This document shows positions 5,618 through 10,937 of a stretch of DNA of 10,937 nt, piece by piece. The notes under the pieces were generated by a model. The model was given only the letters and a program-made list of their open reading frames with translations. It was not told where the DNA came from and did no database searches. The stretch is taken from assembly GCA_026984355.1 (NCBI GenBank), contig JALSSG010000158.1, positions 1 through 10,937 on the forward strand, in the 5' to 3' direction. Within the stretch, counting starts at the first letter, position 1; every line of letters begins with the position of its first letter. This DNA is from Hydrogenothermaceae bacterium. GTDB lineage: Bacteria > Aquificota > Aquificia > Aquificales > Hydrogenothermaceae. The position numbers and the translations under genes were made by a program.

Positions 5618-7227
5618 TTAAATGCTCCAAGTTTATATTTAGCTAACTGTTTTCCTTTCTTTTTATCGTATACGTGAACAGTACATACAAGACATGAATC
5701 AAAACTTCTTGCTACGTGAGCTACTTCTATTGGGTCATCTGGATTTTGGATAGGTGCTCCTACGATGGCTTTTTCTATAGGTCCCATTTGATTTTTAGAA
5801 TCTTTAGGTCCTATATTCCATGCAGTAGGTGTTATAATCTGATAGTTTTTAATCTTTCCATTTTCTATAACTATCCAGTCTTGGAGAGCTCCTCTTGCTG
5901 CTTCCGTACCACCGTATCCTTTTCCTTCTGGAAGTTCTTGTGGTTTGTTGTAAAATCTATCATCTTCAAAGTCTATTTTTGCGAGCCAATCTTTTACCCA
6001 TTTAAAGTATTTTGGAGCTTCATGCATTCTTGCAAGTACTCTTACCATAACGCTAGGACCTATAGTATCAACTATATTTTTAATTAATGGGTCATAATCA
6101 GCAAACTTACTTACTTGTTTAACCTCTTCATATCCACATACAACCTGTCTTGCTAAAGGTCCTGCTTCTAATGGTACAGGTTTTCCATTTATCAGATATC
6201 TTGGAGCTTTTGCCCATGAATATTTTCCTTCTCTTTTAGCTACTTCTGGGTCTAATGGAATTGTTTCTCCATCCCACGGATGAAGCAGTGAGTTTCCTTC
6301 ATAATAAGAGTGTGTTACGTCTTCCCTAATATTTAATTGGTCAAATTCATGGTATGTGTTGTTATATACAACTCCAGAAGGAGATATTAAAGCACTGTTT
6401 CTGTCTTCTATTGTTGAGACAGGATAACCTTCAGGATGAATATACGTTCCACATGCTATGTAGTTTCCTACGCCAGCACCATATTTATCTAAACCATTCT
6501 CTAAACAAAATCTTATAAATAGTCCGCAATCAGAATTCCTATGACTTTCACTTTCCTCTAACCAGTTTAGAACATCGTCCCATGTTTTATTCTCCAGCCA
6601 TCTTTCTACAGAACATCCAAGCCATACTTTTTCAAGCCACTCTGTTCTATATCTTTCAAGAAGAGCATAAGCTCTTGTTATATGGTCTAATTGGGGAGCA
6701 CACATTACTCCACCAGGAACCATAAAGCTAGAATGTGGCCATTGACCTCCAAACATTGCATAAATTTTTACTGGTAATGCTGAGGTTTCAAGACCAATCT
6801 TATAACTTGTACCAACAAATGGAGCCCATCTTTTTACTACTTCATCGTATAAACTGCTTTTTGCATAATTTTTATTTACAAAGTCTATTGCAAATATTGC
6901 GTAATACCATCTTGGGATAGATTGAAGTGTTTCTGTAGCCTGTGCTATATTCCTAATCCACCATCCATTAGCTGGTATTTGAGTTTTCCATGATGTATCA
7001 ACTGCTTGAGCAGCTTTGTACAGGTGAGAACCACCGCATATACCACATACTCTTGGAGTGACTATTAATCCTGCAAGAGGGTCTTTTCCTCTTAAAATTA
7101 TCTCAAATCCTCTAAACATAACTGCTTCAACGTTTACATCTACAACATGTCCATCTTCTACAAAAACATCTGCACGGACATCACCTTCTAATCTTGCTAA
7201 AGGGTCTATAACAATATGTTGAGCCAT
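5614..7227 (-). CDS. hupL: [NiFe]-hydrogenase large (catalytic) subunit, group 2-type
   Basis: A 537-residue subunit that carries the NiFe(CN)2CO site oxidising H2. Nickel ligands are visible: the N-terminal motif RVCGICGGSH (Cys61, Cys64) and the C-terminal motif DSCLVCTVH (Cys512, Cys515, His518). Glu14 in RLEGD matches the N-terminal conserved 'R.EG' motif. After His518 remain 19 residues, the peptide expected to be removed by the protease encoded next. The C-terminal motif has Ser511 where nearly all families have Pro (DPC); the DNA reads TCA, so it would be a one-base change. The overall sequence (VIDPLARLEGDVRADVFVEDG, KVWLGCSVERW) looks like cytosolic group 2a/2d enzymes. The ATG at 7227 has GGAGGT 7 bases upstream; the in-frame ATG at 7242 overlaps that site and is rejected. 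Its gene lies 29 bases after the small subunit's. Confidence 0.96.
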   Translation of the reverse strand: MAQHIVIDPLARLEGDVRADVFVEDGHVVDVNVEAVMFRGFEIILRGKDPLAGLIVTPRVCGICGGSHLYKAAQAVDTSWKTQIPANGWWIRNIAQATETLQSIPRWYYAIFAIDFVNKNYAKSSLYDEVVKRWAPFVGTSYKIGLETSALPVKIYAMFGGQWPHSSFMVPGGVMCAPQLDHITRAYALLERYRTEWLEKVWLGCSVERWLENKTWDDVLNWLEESESHRNSDCGLFIRFCLENGLDKYGAGVGNYIACGTYIHPEGYPVSTIEDRNSALISPSGVVYNNTYHEFDQLNIREDVTHSYYEGNSLLHPWDGETIPLDPEVAKREGKYSWAKAPRYLINGKPVPLEAGPLARQVVCGYEEVKQVSKFADYDPLIKNIVDTIGPSVMVRVLARMHEAPKYFKWVKDWLAKIDFEDDRFYNKPQELPEGKGYGGTEAARGALQDWIVIENGKIKNYQIITPTAWNIGPKDSKNQMGPIEKAIVGAPIQNPDDPIEVAHVARSFDSCLVCTVHVYDKKKGKQLAKYKLGAFK

Positions 7228-7234
7228 TTTTTTT

Positions 7235-7240
7235 ACCTCC
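7235..7240 (-). promoter_or_regulatory. Ribosome-binding site fixing the large-subunit start
   Basis: GGAGGT on the minus strand with 7 bases to the ATG at 7227. It overlaps the alternative in-frame ATG at 7242-7240, so the shorter start, giving MAQHIV, is the right one. Confidence 0.9.
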
Positions 7241-7256
7241 ATTTAGTTTATAAGTT

Positions 7257-8228
7257 CTAAACTACAAACATATCTTCAGTAGCCCATTTAGGAGCTACAA
7301 CTCTTGCTGCAGCTGCAGCAATCATATAGCTTAGTTTGTCTACACCTTCAACAGCTTCTTTTGGTATAACTCCTGCTACTTTTTGGGTTTTAAAAATTGT
7401 TCCTGGTGCAAGGTCAAACCATGGAAATTCAAATTCTGTACAACCTATACATGGGTGTCCTGACCTTTGTTTGGAGCTTACGCCGTTCCATAGTATTCTA
7501 TTGCAAGGCGAATGGGTTAAAGGTCCTCTGCATCCAAGTTCATAAAAGAGACAACCTTTCCTTGTTCCTTGTCCAAATTCTTCTGTTGGTATTTTCCATT
7601 CATGCATCTGTACTCTTGTACATCCTGTTTGGGAGAATGTTTTAAAGAATGTTAAAGGTCTATTAAATTCATCAAGTTGAATTTCATTTCCTCTTCCAAC
7701 AGCCAGAGCTACTAATATCTGAGTTATCCAGTCATAATGAGCAGGACATCCGGGAATATTTATTACAGGAAGACCACCTTTTGATACAAAGTTTTCTCCT
7801 AAAAAACCTCCTTTTTTAGATTTGTGAAATTGAAGTCCTGTAGATTCAGTTGGATTTGGAGGAACTGCTGGTATGTTTCCCTGACATGCACAGTTTCCAA
7901 CTGCTACAACAAAGTTTGCAGCATGGGCAAGGTCATATACCCATTCTTTCATAGGTCTTCCAGCAAACATGTTGTATCTTCCTGTTCCATTTGGACCTTG
8001 AACTACTGTTCCTTCAAAAACAAAAATGTCAAGGTTTATCTTCCCATCTATCACATCCTCTAAGATGGCTTTTACTTGGTCTCCCATCTCTAACCCAGCT
8101 GAAGGATGCCACAGAATTTCTATCCCAAAGTCTGTTACTAAATCACAGACAGATGGGTATTCTGCATTTAAAAAGGACATAGTGTTTCCATTACATGCTC
8201 CTCCATGTAGCCACAACACTGTAGCCAT
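7257..8228 (-). CDS. hupS: [NiFe]-hydrogenase small (Fe-S) subunit, group 2-type, no signal peptide
   Basis: A 323-residue subunit relaying electrons from the NiFe site through Fe-S clusters. It begins MATVLWLHGGACNGNTMSFL, like cytosolic group 2 small subunits, with no twin-arginine signal. Candidate ligands: Cys12, Cys113/Cys115, Cys161 (proximal); Cys203, Cys226, Cys233 (distal); Cys242, Cys260, Cys263 (medial, with the typical 'WNG…GHPCIGC'). Two positions differ from standard enzymes: Asn15 where group 1 has the second proximal Cys, and Gln200 where the distal cluster His of H-x-x-C would be. This pattern fits three [3Fe-4S] clusters, as described for mycobacterial Huc; that link is inference. 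Start: AGGAGG at 8235-8240 is 6 bases before the ATG at 8228 and 3 before the ATG at 8231; an upstream ATG at 8261 would place the site inside the gene. First gene of the operon. Confidence 0.95.
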   Translation of the reverse strand: MATVLWLHGGACNGNTMSFLNAEYPSVCDLVTDFGIEILWHPSAGLEMGDQVKAILEDVIDGKINLDIFVFEGTVVQGPNGTGRYNMFAGRPMKEWVYDLAHAANFVVAVGNCACQGNIPAVPPNPTESTGLQFHKSKKGGFLGENFVSKGGLPVINIPGCPAHYDWITQILVALAVGRGNEIQLDEFNRPLTFFKTFSQTGCTRVQMHEWKIPTEEFGQGTRKGCLFYELGCRGPLTHSPCNRILWNGVSSKQRSGHPCIGCTEFEFPWFDLAPGTIFKTQKVAGVIPKEAVEGVDKLSYMIAAAAARVVAPKWATEDMFVV

Positions 8229-8234
8229 CATAAT

Positions 8235-8240
8235 CCTCCT
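8235..8240 (-). promoter_or_regulatory. Ribosome-binding site of the small-subunit gene
   Basis: AGGAGG on the minus strand, 3 bases before ATG 8231 and 6 before ATG 8228. Spacing favours 8228, giving MATVLW; the two differ by one Met. The site abuts a small AT-only inverted repeat (8241-8258). Confidence 0.9.
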
Positions 8241-8258
8241 AATAAATGAAAATTTATT
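8241..8258 (-). repeat. Small inverted repeat in the hydrogenase mRNA leader
   Basis: Perfect 7-base arms AATAAAT (8241-8247) and ATTTATT (8252-8258) separated by 4 bases. In the minus-strand transcript it would sit at the very 5' end, immediately before the AGGAGG, if the promoter called at 8267-8295 is right. The stem is all A-T and would be weak at high temperature, so a function in RNA is doubtful. Confidence 0.4.
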
Positions 8259-8269
8259 CATTAATGAAT
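8256..8269. promoter_or_regulatory. 14-base perfect palindrome over the hydrogenase -10/start region
   Basis: ATTCATTAATGAAT reads the same on both strands. It overlaps the proposed -10 and transcription start of the hydrogenase operon, the position expected for a repressor operator. A further AATGAA half-site at 8245-8250 and a TTCATT at 8393-8398 by the divergent gene repeat the same hexamer. Low-complexity AT sequence makes chance occurrence possible. Confidence 0.45.
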
Positions 8270-8295
8270 TTAAATTGTAATATATTTAATGTCAA
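8267..8295 (-). promoter_or_regulatory. Candidate sigma70-type promoter of the hydrogenase operon
   Basis: Minus strand TTGACA (8295-8290, perfect -35), 17-base spacer, then TAAATT (8272-8267, 4 of 6 matches to TATAAT). Predicted transcript start is near 8260, leaving a leader of about 30 bases to the ATG at 8228. It is the only full TTGACA I found between the divergent genes. Confidence 0.6.
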
Positions 8296-8304
8296 TATAT
8301 ATAA

Positions 8305-8326
8305 AAAAATACTTATTAGTATTTTT
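8305..8326. repeat. Inverted repeat in the divergent intergenic region
   Basis: Arms AAAAATAC (8305-8312) and GTATTTTT (8319-8326) flank TTATTA. It lies 10 bases upstream of the hydrogenase -35 and between the two divergent promoters, so it could be an activator or shared operator site. It could form a hairpin, but it is not downstream of any gene, so it is not a terminator. Confidence 0.45.
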
Positions 8327-8333
8327 ATAAAAA

Positions 8334-8356
8334 TATGATTGCAATATAAAATCATA
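8334..8356. repeat. Second inverted repeat near the divergent promoter
   Basis: Arms TATGATT (8334-8340) and AATCATA (8350-8356) with a 9-base spacer, overlapping the proposed -35 of the plus-strand promoter. Operator-like, but it does not match the NikR or FNR consensus that I know. Confidence 0.35.
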
Positions 8357-8367
8357 AAACTTAATAT
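8339..8367 (+). promoter_or_regulatory. Weak candidate promoter for the DUF1641/metal-transport cluster
   Basis: TTGCAA (8339-8344), 17 bases, TAATAT (8362-8367). Both boxes are imperfect, but the spacing is right and the predicted start, near 8374, gives a leader of about 40 bases before the GGAGG at 8401-8405. Confidence 0.4.
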
Positions 8368-8413
8368 TAAAATTAATAAAACTGAAAAAATGTTCATTTA
8401 GGAGGTTTTTGAT

Positions 8414-8845
8414 ATGTCTACACAAATCACTACAGCAAGCTTAGAGGGAATAATGGAAGATAAAACAGGACAGCAGTTGATACAGCTTTTGGATAAACTT
8501 GAGCTTATAAACTTTTTCTTAGATGCTTTAGATGAATTTATAAAAAGGAGCCCTTGGATTATGGAATCTTTAAATCAAGAGATAATAAAACTAAGAGAAC
8601 AGACTTCAAGTAGTGAGACTTTAAAAGAGAATATTGTTTTGATAGGTGAATTGTTAAGGGTTTTAACAAGTGAAAACTTTAAAAAAACTTTACTTGGTAT
8701 TATTGATGCTTATGAAAAAGTTATGGAACAGGATGAAAGAAAAGGTCTTGTAGGTATACTTAGAGGAACTTCTGACCCTGATGTTCAAAGAGCTTTAGCG
8801 TTTATTATTCTTGCACTTAAAAAGTGGGGAGAAGCTATGAAATAG
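8414..8845 (+). CDS. DUF1641-domain protein divergent from the hydrogenase operon
   Basis: A 143-residue soluble, mostly helical protein. The C-terminal part 'GLVGILRGTSDPDVQRALAF' (111-130) matches the core pattern of the DUF1641 family (PF07849). The biochemical function of DUF1641 is not established; members often sit beside redox enzymes such as formate dehydrogenases and sulfur or hydrogen oxidation genes. Here it lies back-to-back with a [NiFe]-hydrogenase operon and precedes a metal transporter by 63 bases, in the same direction, so all may serve hydrogen metabolism. GGAGG lies 8 bases before the ATG. It has no cysteines, no signal peptide and no membrane segment, which argues against its being an electron carrier itself. 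A regulatory or assembly role is possible; nothing in the sequence decides it. Confidence 0.85.
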   Translation: MSTQITTASLEGIMEDKTGQQLIQLLDKLELINFFLDALDEFIKRSPWIMESLNQEIIKLREQTSSSETLKENIVLIGELLRVLTSENFKKTLLGIIDAYEKVMEQDERKGLVGILRGTSDPDVQRALAFIILALKKWGEAMK

Positions 8846-8857
8846 TGTTGACTTAAT

Positions 8858-8872
8858 GTATAGGTTATATAC
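8858..8872. repeat. Inverted repeat between the DUF1641 and CbiM genes
   Basis: GTATA (8858-8862), GGTTA, TATAC (8868-8872): 5-base arms with a 5-base spacer, in the 63-base gap. A TTGACT lies just before it (8848-8853) but no -10 at normal spacing was found. Possible metal-regulator site or chance; the 63-base gap is too short for a cobalamin or NiCo riboswitch. Confidence 0.3.
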
Positions 8873-8897
8873 GCTTATTATTAGTCTAAACATAAAA

Positions 8898-8902
8898 AGG
8901 AG
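8898..8902 (+). promoter_or_regulatory. Ribosome-binding site supporting a TTG start for CbiM/NikM
   Basis: AGGAG with 6 bases to the TTG at 8909. The next residue is the His that must be position 2 for metal binding in the family, which makes the TTG start nearly certain. Confidence 0.85.
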
Positions 8903-8908
8903 AGAGCT

Positions 8909-9580
8909 TTGCATATACCTGATGGATACTTATCACCGCAAACTTATATAGCTGGATATGTTATAGGAGTACCGTTATTTTTTTATGGTATAAAAAAACT
9001 AAAATCAGTTTTAGATGAACAGACACTACCTTTTATAGCTACTCTTACAGCTTTATCTTTTCTTGTTATGATGATAAATATTCCAATTCCAGGTGGCACA
9101 AGTGGACATGCGATTGGTGCTGCTGTTTTGTCTATACTGTTTAATCCATGGGTTGCTTTTGTGTGTATAAGTTTGGTTTTACTTATACAGGCATTGATTT
9201 TTGGAGATGGTGGGATTACTACATGGGCTATAACGTCGTTAGGACTTGGTTTTATATCTTCCTTTAGCAGTTATTACATTTACAAACTTCTGAAAAATAC
9301 AAATAAGAACTTTGCTCTTTTTATATCAGGCTGGGTTTCTATAGTGCTGGCTTCTATTTTCATAGCTGTTGTTCTTGGAATACAACCTATTATTGCTCAT
9401 GATGATAAAGGAAATCCTCTATTTTTTCCTTTTGACTTAAAAATAACTGTTCCTGCTATTGTAGGAGCACATATTTTGTATTTTGGTATTATTGAAGGGA
9501 TTTACACTCTCTTGATTGTTAAGTTTGTAGAGAAAGTAAAAAGTCAGGTGGGCATAGATGTTTTTAACAAACAAGTATAG
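8909..9580 (+). CDS. CbiM/NikM, substrate-binding membrane component of an ECF nickel/cobalt transporter
   Basis: A 223-residue membrane protein with about six or seven hydrophobic segments. In this family the N-terminal amine, His2 and a loop His bind the metal; here the protein begins MHIPDGYLSP (His2), and GGTSGHAIGA at 62-71 puts His67 at the expected position. Initiation is at TTG, backed by AGGAG at 8898-8902. A short loop near 'AHDDKGNPLFFPFDL' (about residues 164-178) faces one side of the membrane. The four component genes follow each other with small overlaps. Nickel rather than cobalt is inferred from the adjacent hydrogenase and the lack of cobalamin genes or a riboswitch; the sequence alone does not separate NikM from CbiM. 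Confidence 0.92.
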   Translation: MHIPDGYLSPQTYIAGYVIGVPLFFYGIKKLKSVLDEQTLPFIATLTALSFLVMMINIPIPGGTSGHAIGAAVLSILFNPWVAFVCISLVLLIQALIFGDGGITTWAITSLGLGFISSFSSYYIYKLLKNTNKNFALFISGWVSIVLASIFIAVVLGIQPIIAHDDKGNPLFFPFDLKITVPAIVGAHILYFGIIEGIYTLLIVKFVEKVKSQVGIDVFNKQV

Positions 9581-9863
9581 GAATCTTTTGCTTCTTTTAT
9601 TTGTTTTTATAATTTTAGTTCCTGTTGGTCTGATTTCTAACTATCCTGCATGGGGTGAGTGGGATTTTTCCTATTTTAAACAGAAGCTTGGATTTATTCC
9701 AGATGGTATAAAAAATTTCAAACAAATAGAAGGAATACTGCCTGATTACTCTTTAGGAGATATTAACTCAATTTTTTCTTATTACTTATCAGCTATTTTA
9801 GGAGTAATTCTTATTTTTGCTATTTTTTATCTTTTAAAGGTACTTATAAAACATGAAAGATAA
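9558..9863 (+). CDS. NikN/CbiN-like small membrane component (PDGLE-type)
   Basis: A 101-residue protein with two hydrophobic segments, residues about 9-27 and 74-97, joined by an extracytoplasmic loop containing PAWGEW (30-35), FIPDGIKN (46-53) and 'LPDYSLGD' (62-69). These short motifs are those of PDGLE-domain proteins that replace or extend CbiN in nickel ECF transporters; it is the auxiliary subunit needed with the M component for transport. The gene overlaps the end of the M-component gene by 23 bases and the next gene by 11, with AGGTGG before its ATG. The PDGLE type is a mild pointer towards nickel. Confidence 0.82.
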   Translation: MFLTNKYRNLLLLLFVFIILVPVGLISNYPAWGEWDFSYFKQKLGFIPDGIKNFKQIEGILPDYSLGDINSIFSYYLSAILGVILIFAIFYLLKVLIKHER

Positions 9864-10404
9864 AATTTATCTTTTTTTGTATTTGGTTTTTGTAATAATT
9901 TTGACTTTAGTTCATAACTTGTGGTTTTTATCTATTCTTTGTTTAGGGTTAATCCTTATTTCTATTAAAAAAAGCCCTGTTTTGATAAAAAAAAGCATTA
10001 CTTCTGTTATTTTGTTTAATGGGGTTATAACTATAGCATACATAATTTATGCCCAGATTTATGGTAAAGATTGGGTTTATTATGTTTCTCTTTTAAATAT
10101 TAGAGTGTTTGCATTAACGTACCTGACTTTCTTGTTTGTAGAATATGCAAATCTGTTTAAAGCTTTTTCATTTTCAAAAACGTTGCTTTATTTACTTACT
10201 TTATCTTATACTCAGATTTTGATTGTAAGAAGACAATTTGTAGAGTTTAAACATGCCTTGACAAGCAGGATTATAACAAGGCCAGAAAGACAACAGATGT
10301 ATAATTTTATTCACAGTGTTTTTTATTTTTTCTTAAGTAAAACTATGAAAAATACTAAAGATATATCAGATGCGATGAAATCAAGAGGTTTTTTTATAGA
10401 CTAA
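9853..10404 (+). CDS. CbiQ/NikQ, energy-coupling transmembrane protein (EcfT family)
   Basis: A 183-residue membrane protein, with hydrophobic segments at about 7-38, 48-68 and 82-99 and further ones around 108-125. The cytoplasmic helices carry the two coupling motifs that bind the ATPases: a degenerate 'ALTSR' (135-139) and a good 'AMKSRG' (174-179), typical of the EcfT family. Usual length is 220-260, so this one is short, mainly near the C-terminus, where the second motif is followed by just four residues. Its start overlaps the preceding gene by 11 bases. It joins the ATPase to the metal-binding component. Confidence 0.9.
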   Translation: MKDKIYLFLYLVFVIILTLVHNLWFLSILCLGLILISIKKSPVLIKKSITSVILFNGVITIAYIIYAQIYGKDWVYYVSLLNIRVFALTYLTFLFVEYANLFKAFSFSKTLLYLLTLSYTQILIVRRQFVEFKHALTSRIITRPERQQMYNFIHSVFYFFLSKTMKNTKDISDAMKSRGFFID

Positions 10405-10407
10405 AAC

Positions 10408-10937
10408 ATGAACAGCATAATTGAGGTACAGCATATATGGTATAGATATGAAAATAAAGATGTCTTAAAAGATATATCATTTAAAATTAATGAAAAAGAA
10501 AAGGTTGTTTTACTTGGAATTAATGGTAGTGGTAAATCAACTCTTTTAAAGATACTAAACGGTCTTATCTTCCCTCAAAGGGGAAATTACTTTTATAAAG
10601 GTGTAAACATAACTAAAGAGAAATTAAAGGATAAAAATTTTGCAAAAAAGTTTAGAAAAGAAGTAGTTTTTTTATTCCAAAATCCAGATACAATGATTTT
10701 TAATCCTACAGTGTATGATGAGATTGCATTTGGGCTAAGACAGCTTGGTGAAAAAAATATAGATGAAAAAGTAAAATATTGGGCTGATAAATTAGGTATT
10801 TATAAATATCTAAACATTCCACCATTTAATCTTAGCGGGGGAGAAAAACAAAAAGTTTGTTTAGCATCTTTGCTTGTTTTAGAACCGGAAGTTATTTTGA
10901 TGGACGAACCAACTTCTAATTTAGACCCTCGTTCAAC
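10408..10937 (+). CDS. CbiO/NikO, ATP-binding protein of the ECF transporter (3' end off window)
   Basis: Translation from the ATG at 10408 gives 176 complete codons before the right edge. It is an ABC ATPase: Walker A GINGSGKST (38-46), Q-loop FQNPD (90-94, Gln91), signature LSGGEKQ (142-148), Walker B VILMDEP (162-168) and the D-loop NLDPRS beyond it. 'NPTVYDEIAFGLRQLG' (99-114) is characteristic of the CbiO/EcfA group. It follows the T component after 3 bases. No clear ribosome-binding site at normal spacing was seen (nearest AGAGG is about 20 bases upstream), so it may rely on coupling to the preceding gene. It powers metal uptake. Confidence 0.95.
   Translation, partial: MNSIIEVQHIWYRYENKDVLKDISFKINEKEKVVLLGINGSGKSTLLKILNGLIFPQRGNYFYKGVNITKEKLKDKNFAKKFRKEVVFLFQNPDTMIFNPTVYDEIAFGLRQLGEKNIDEKVKYWADKLGIYKYLNIPPFNLSGGEKQKVCLASLLVLEPEVILMDEPTSNLDPRS

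Noticed and set aside
5716..6087. Plus-strand open frame opposite the hydrogenase large subunit
   Set aside because: Antisense of a gene with conserved catalytic motifs; the composition (Ser, Tyr, Phe, Cys rich) is typical of a shadow frame.
8229..8261. An 11-residue longer small subunit (MNKFSFIRRIM…) that might look like a twin-arginine signal
   Set aside because: The segment contains the AGGAGG of the real start, lies at or before the predicted transcript start, has no ribosome-binding site of its own, and its RR is not followed by the hydrophobic stretch and cleavage site of a Tat signal.
8229..8413. FNR-type (TTGAT-N4-ATCAA) or NikR-type operator between the divergent operons
   Set aside because: I looked for both on each strand and found no match; the repeats present have different arms.
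8846..8908. Possible cobalamin or NiCo riboswitch before the metal transporter
   Set aside because: The gap is only 63 bases and shows none of the conserved elements; at most it holds a 5-base-arm inverted repeat.
1..10937. CRISPR array, tRNA or rRNA gene, insertion sequence or attachment site
   Set aside because: No regularly spaced direct repeats, cloverleaf pattern, transposase or flanking terminal repeats were seen; the coding density leaves no space outside the two short intergenic stretches.

Overview
The window is about one-third G+C, uses strong AGGAGG/GGAGGT ribosome-binding sites and packs its genes with 1-32 base overlaps. The set of genes (soluble group 2-type [NiFe] hydrogenase, hyp maturation genes, ECF nickel/cobalt transporter) and the AT-rich, Lys/Glu/Ile-rich proteins point to a thermophilic hydrogen-oxidising bacterium, most likely Aquificota of the Hydrogenothermaceae type (Sulfurihydrogenibium-like). 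That assignment is inference from composition and gene content.

Two divergent gene clusters leave a 185-base AT-rich intergenic region (8229-8413). To the left, on the minus strand, is one tightly spaced hydrogenase operon read from 8228 down to 1: small subunit, large subunit, maturation endopeptidase with an extra C-terminal domain, a 72-residue protein ending in Cys-Cys, a TPR protein, a NifU-Rieske fusion, a six-bladed NHL propeller protein, HypC, a two-gene toxin-antitoxin-like pair (TumE/DUF6516-like) and HypD, which runs off the left edge. The hydrogenase has no Tat signal and no cytochrome b subunit, so it should be cytoplasmic or peripherally bound. The NifU-Rieske, NHL and TPR proteins resemble the accessory set of group 2a 'Huc-type' uptake hydrogenases and are the best candidates for its electron-transfer and assembly partners.

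To the right, on the plus strand, a DUF1641 protein is followed by the four components of an ECF-type metal transporter: CbiM/NikM (TTG start), a PDGLE/NikN-like small membrane protein, CbiQ/NikQ and the beginning of the CbiO/NikO ATPase, cut at the right edge. Its position back-to-back with a nickel enzyme operon argues that it imports nickel for this hydrogenase.

The intergenic region holds a perfect TTGACA -35 for the hydrogenase operon, a weaker promoter candidate for the DUF1641 gene, and several inverted repeats that could be operators. Several start codons were moved inward on ribosome-binding-site evidence (hydrogenase subunits, TPR, NifU-Rieske and NHL genes). Points worth following up are unusual cluster-ligand positions in the small subunit, a Ser in place of Pro in the C-terminal nickel motif of the large subunit, the extra domain on the protease, and the toxin-antitoxin-like pair sitting inside the hyp genes.
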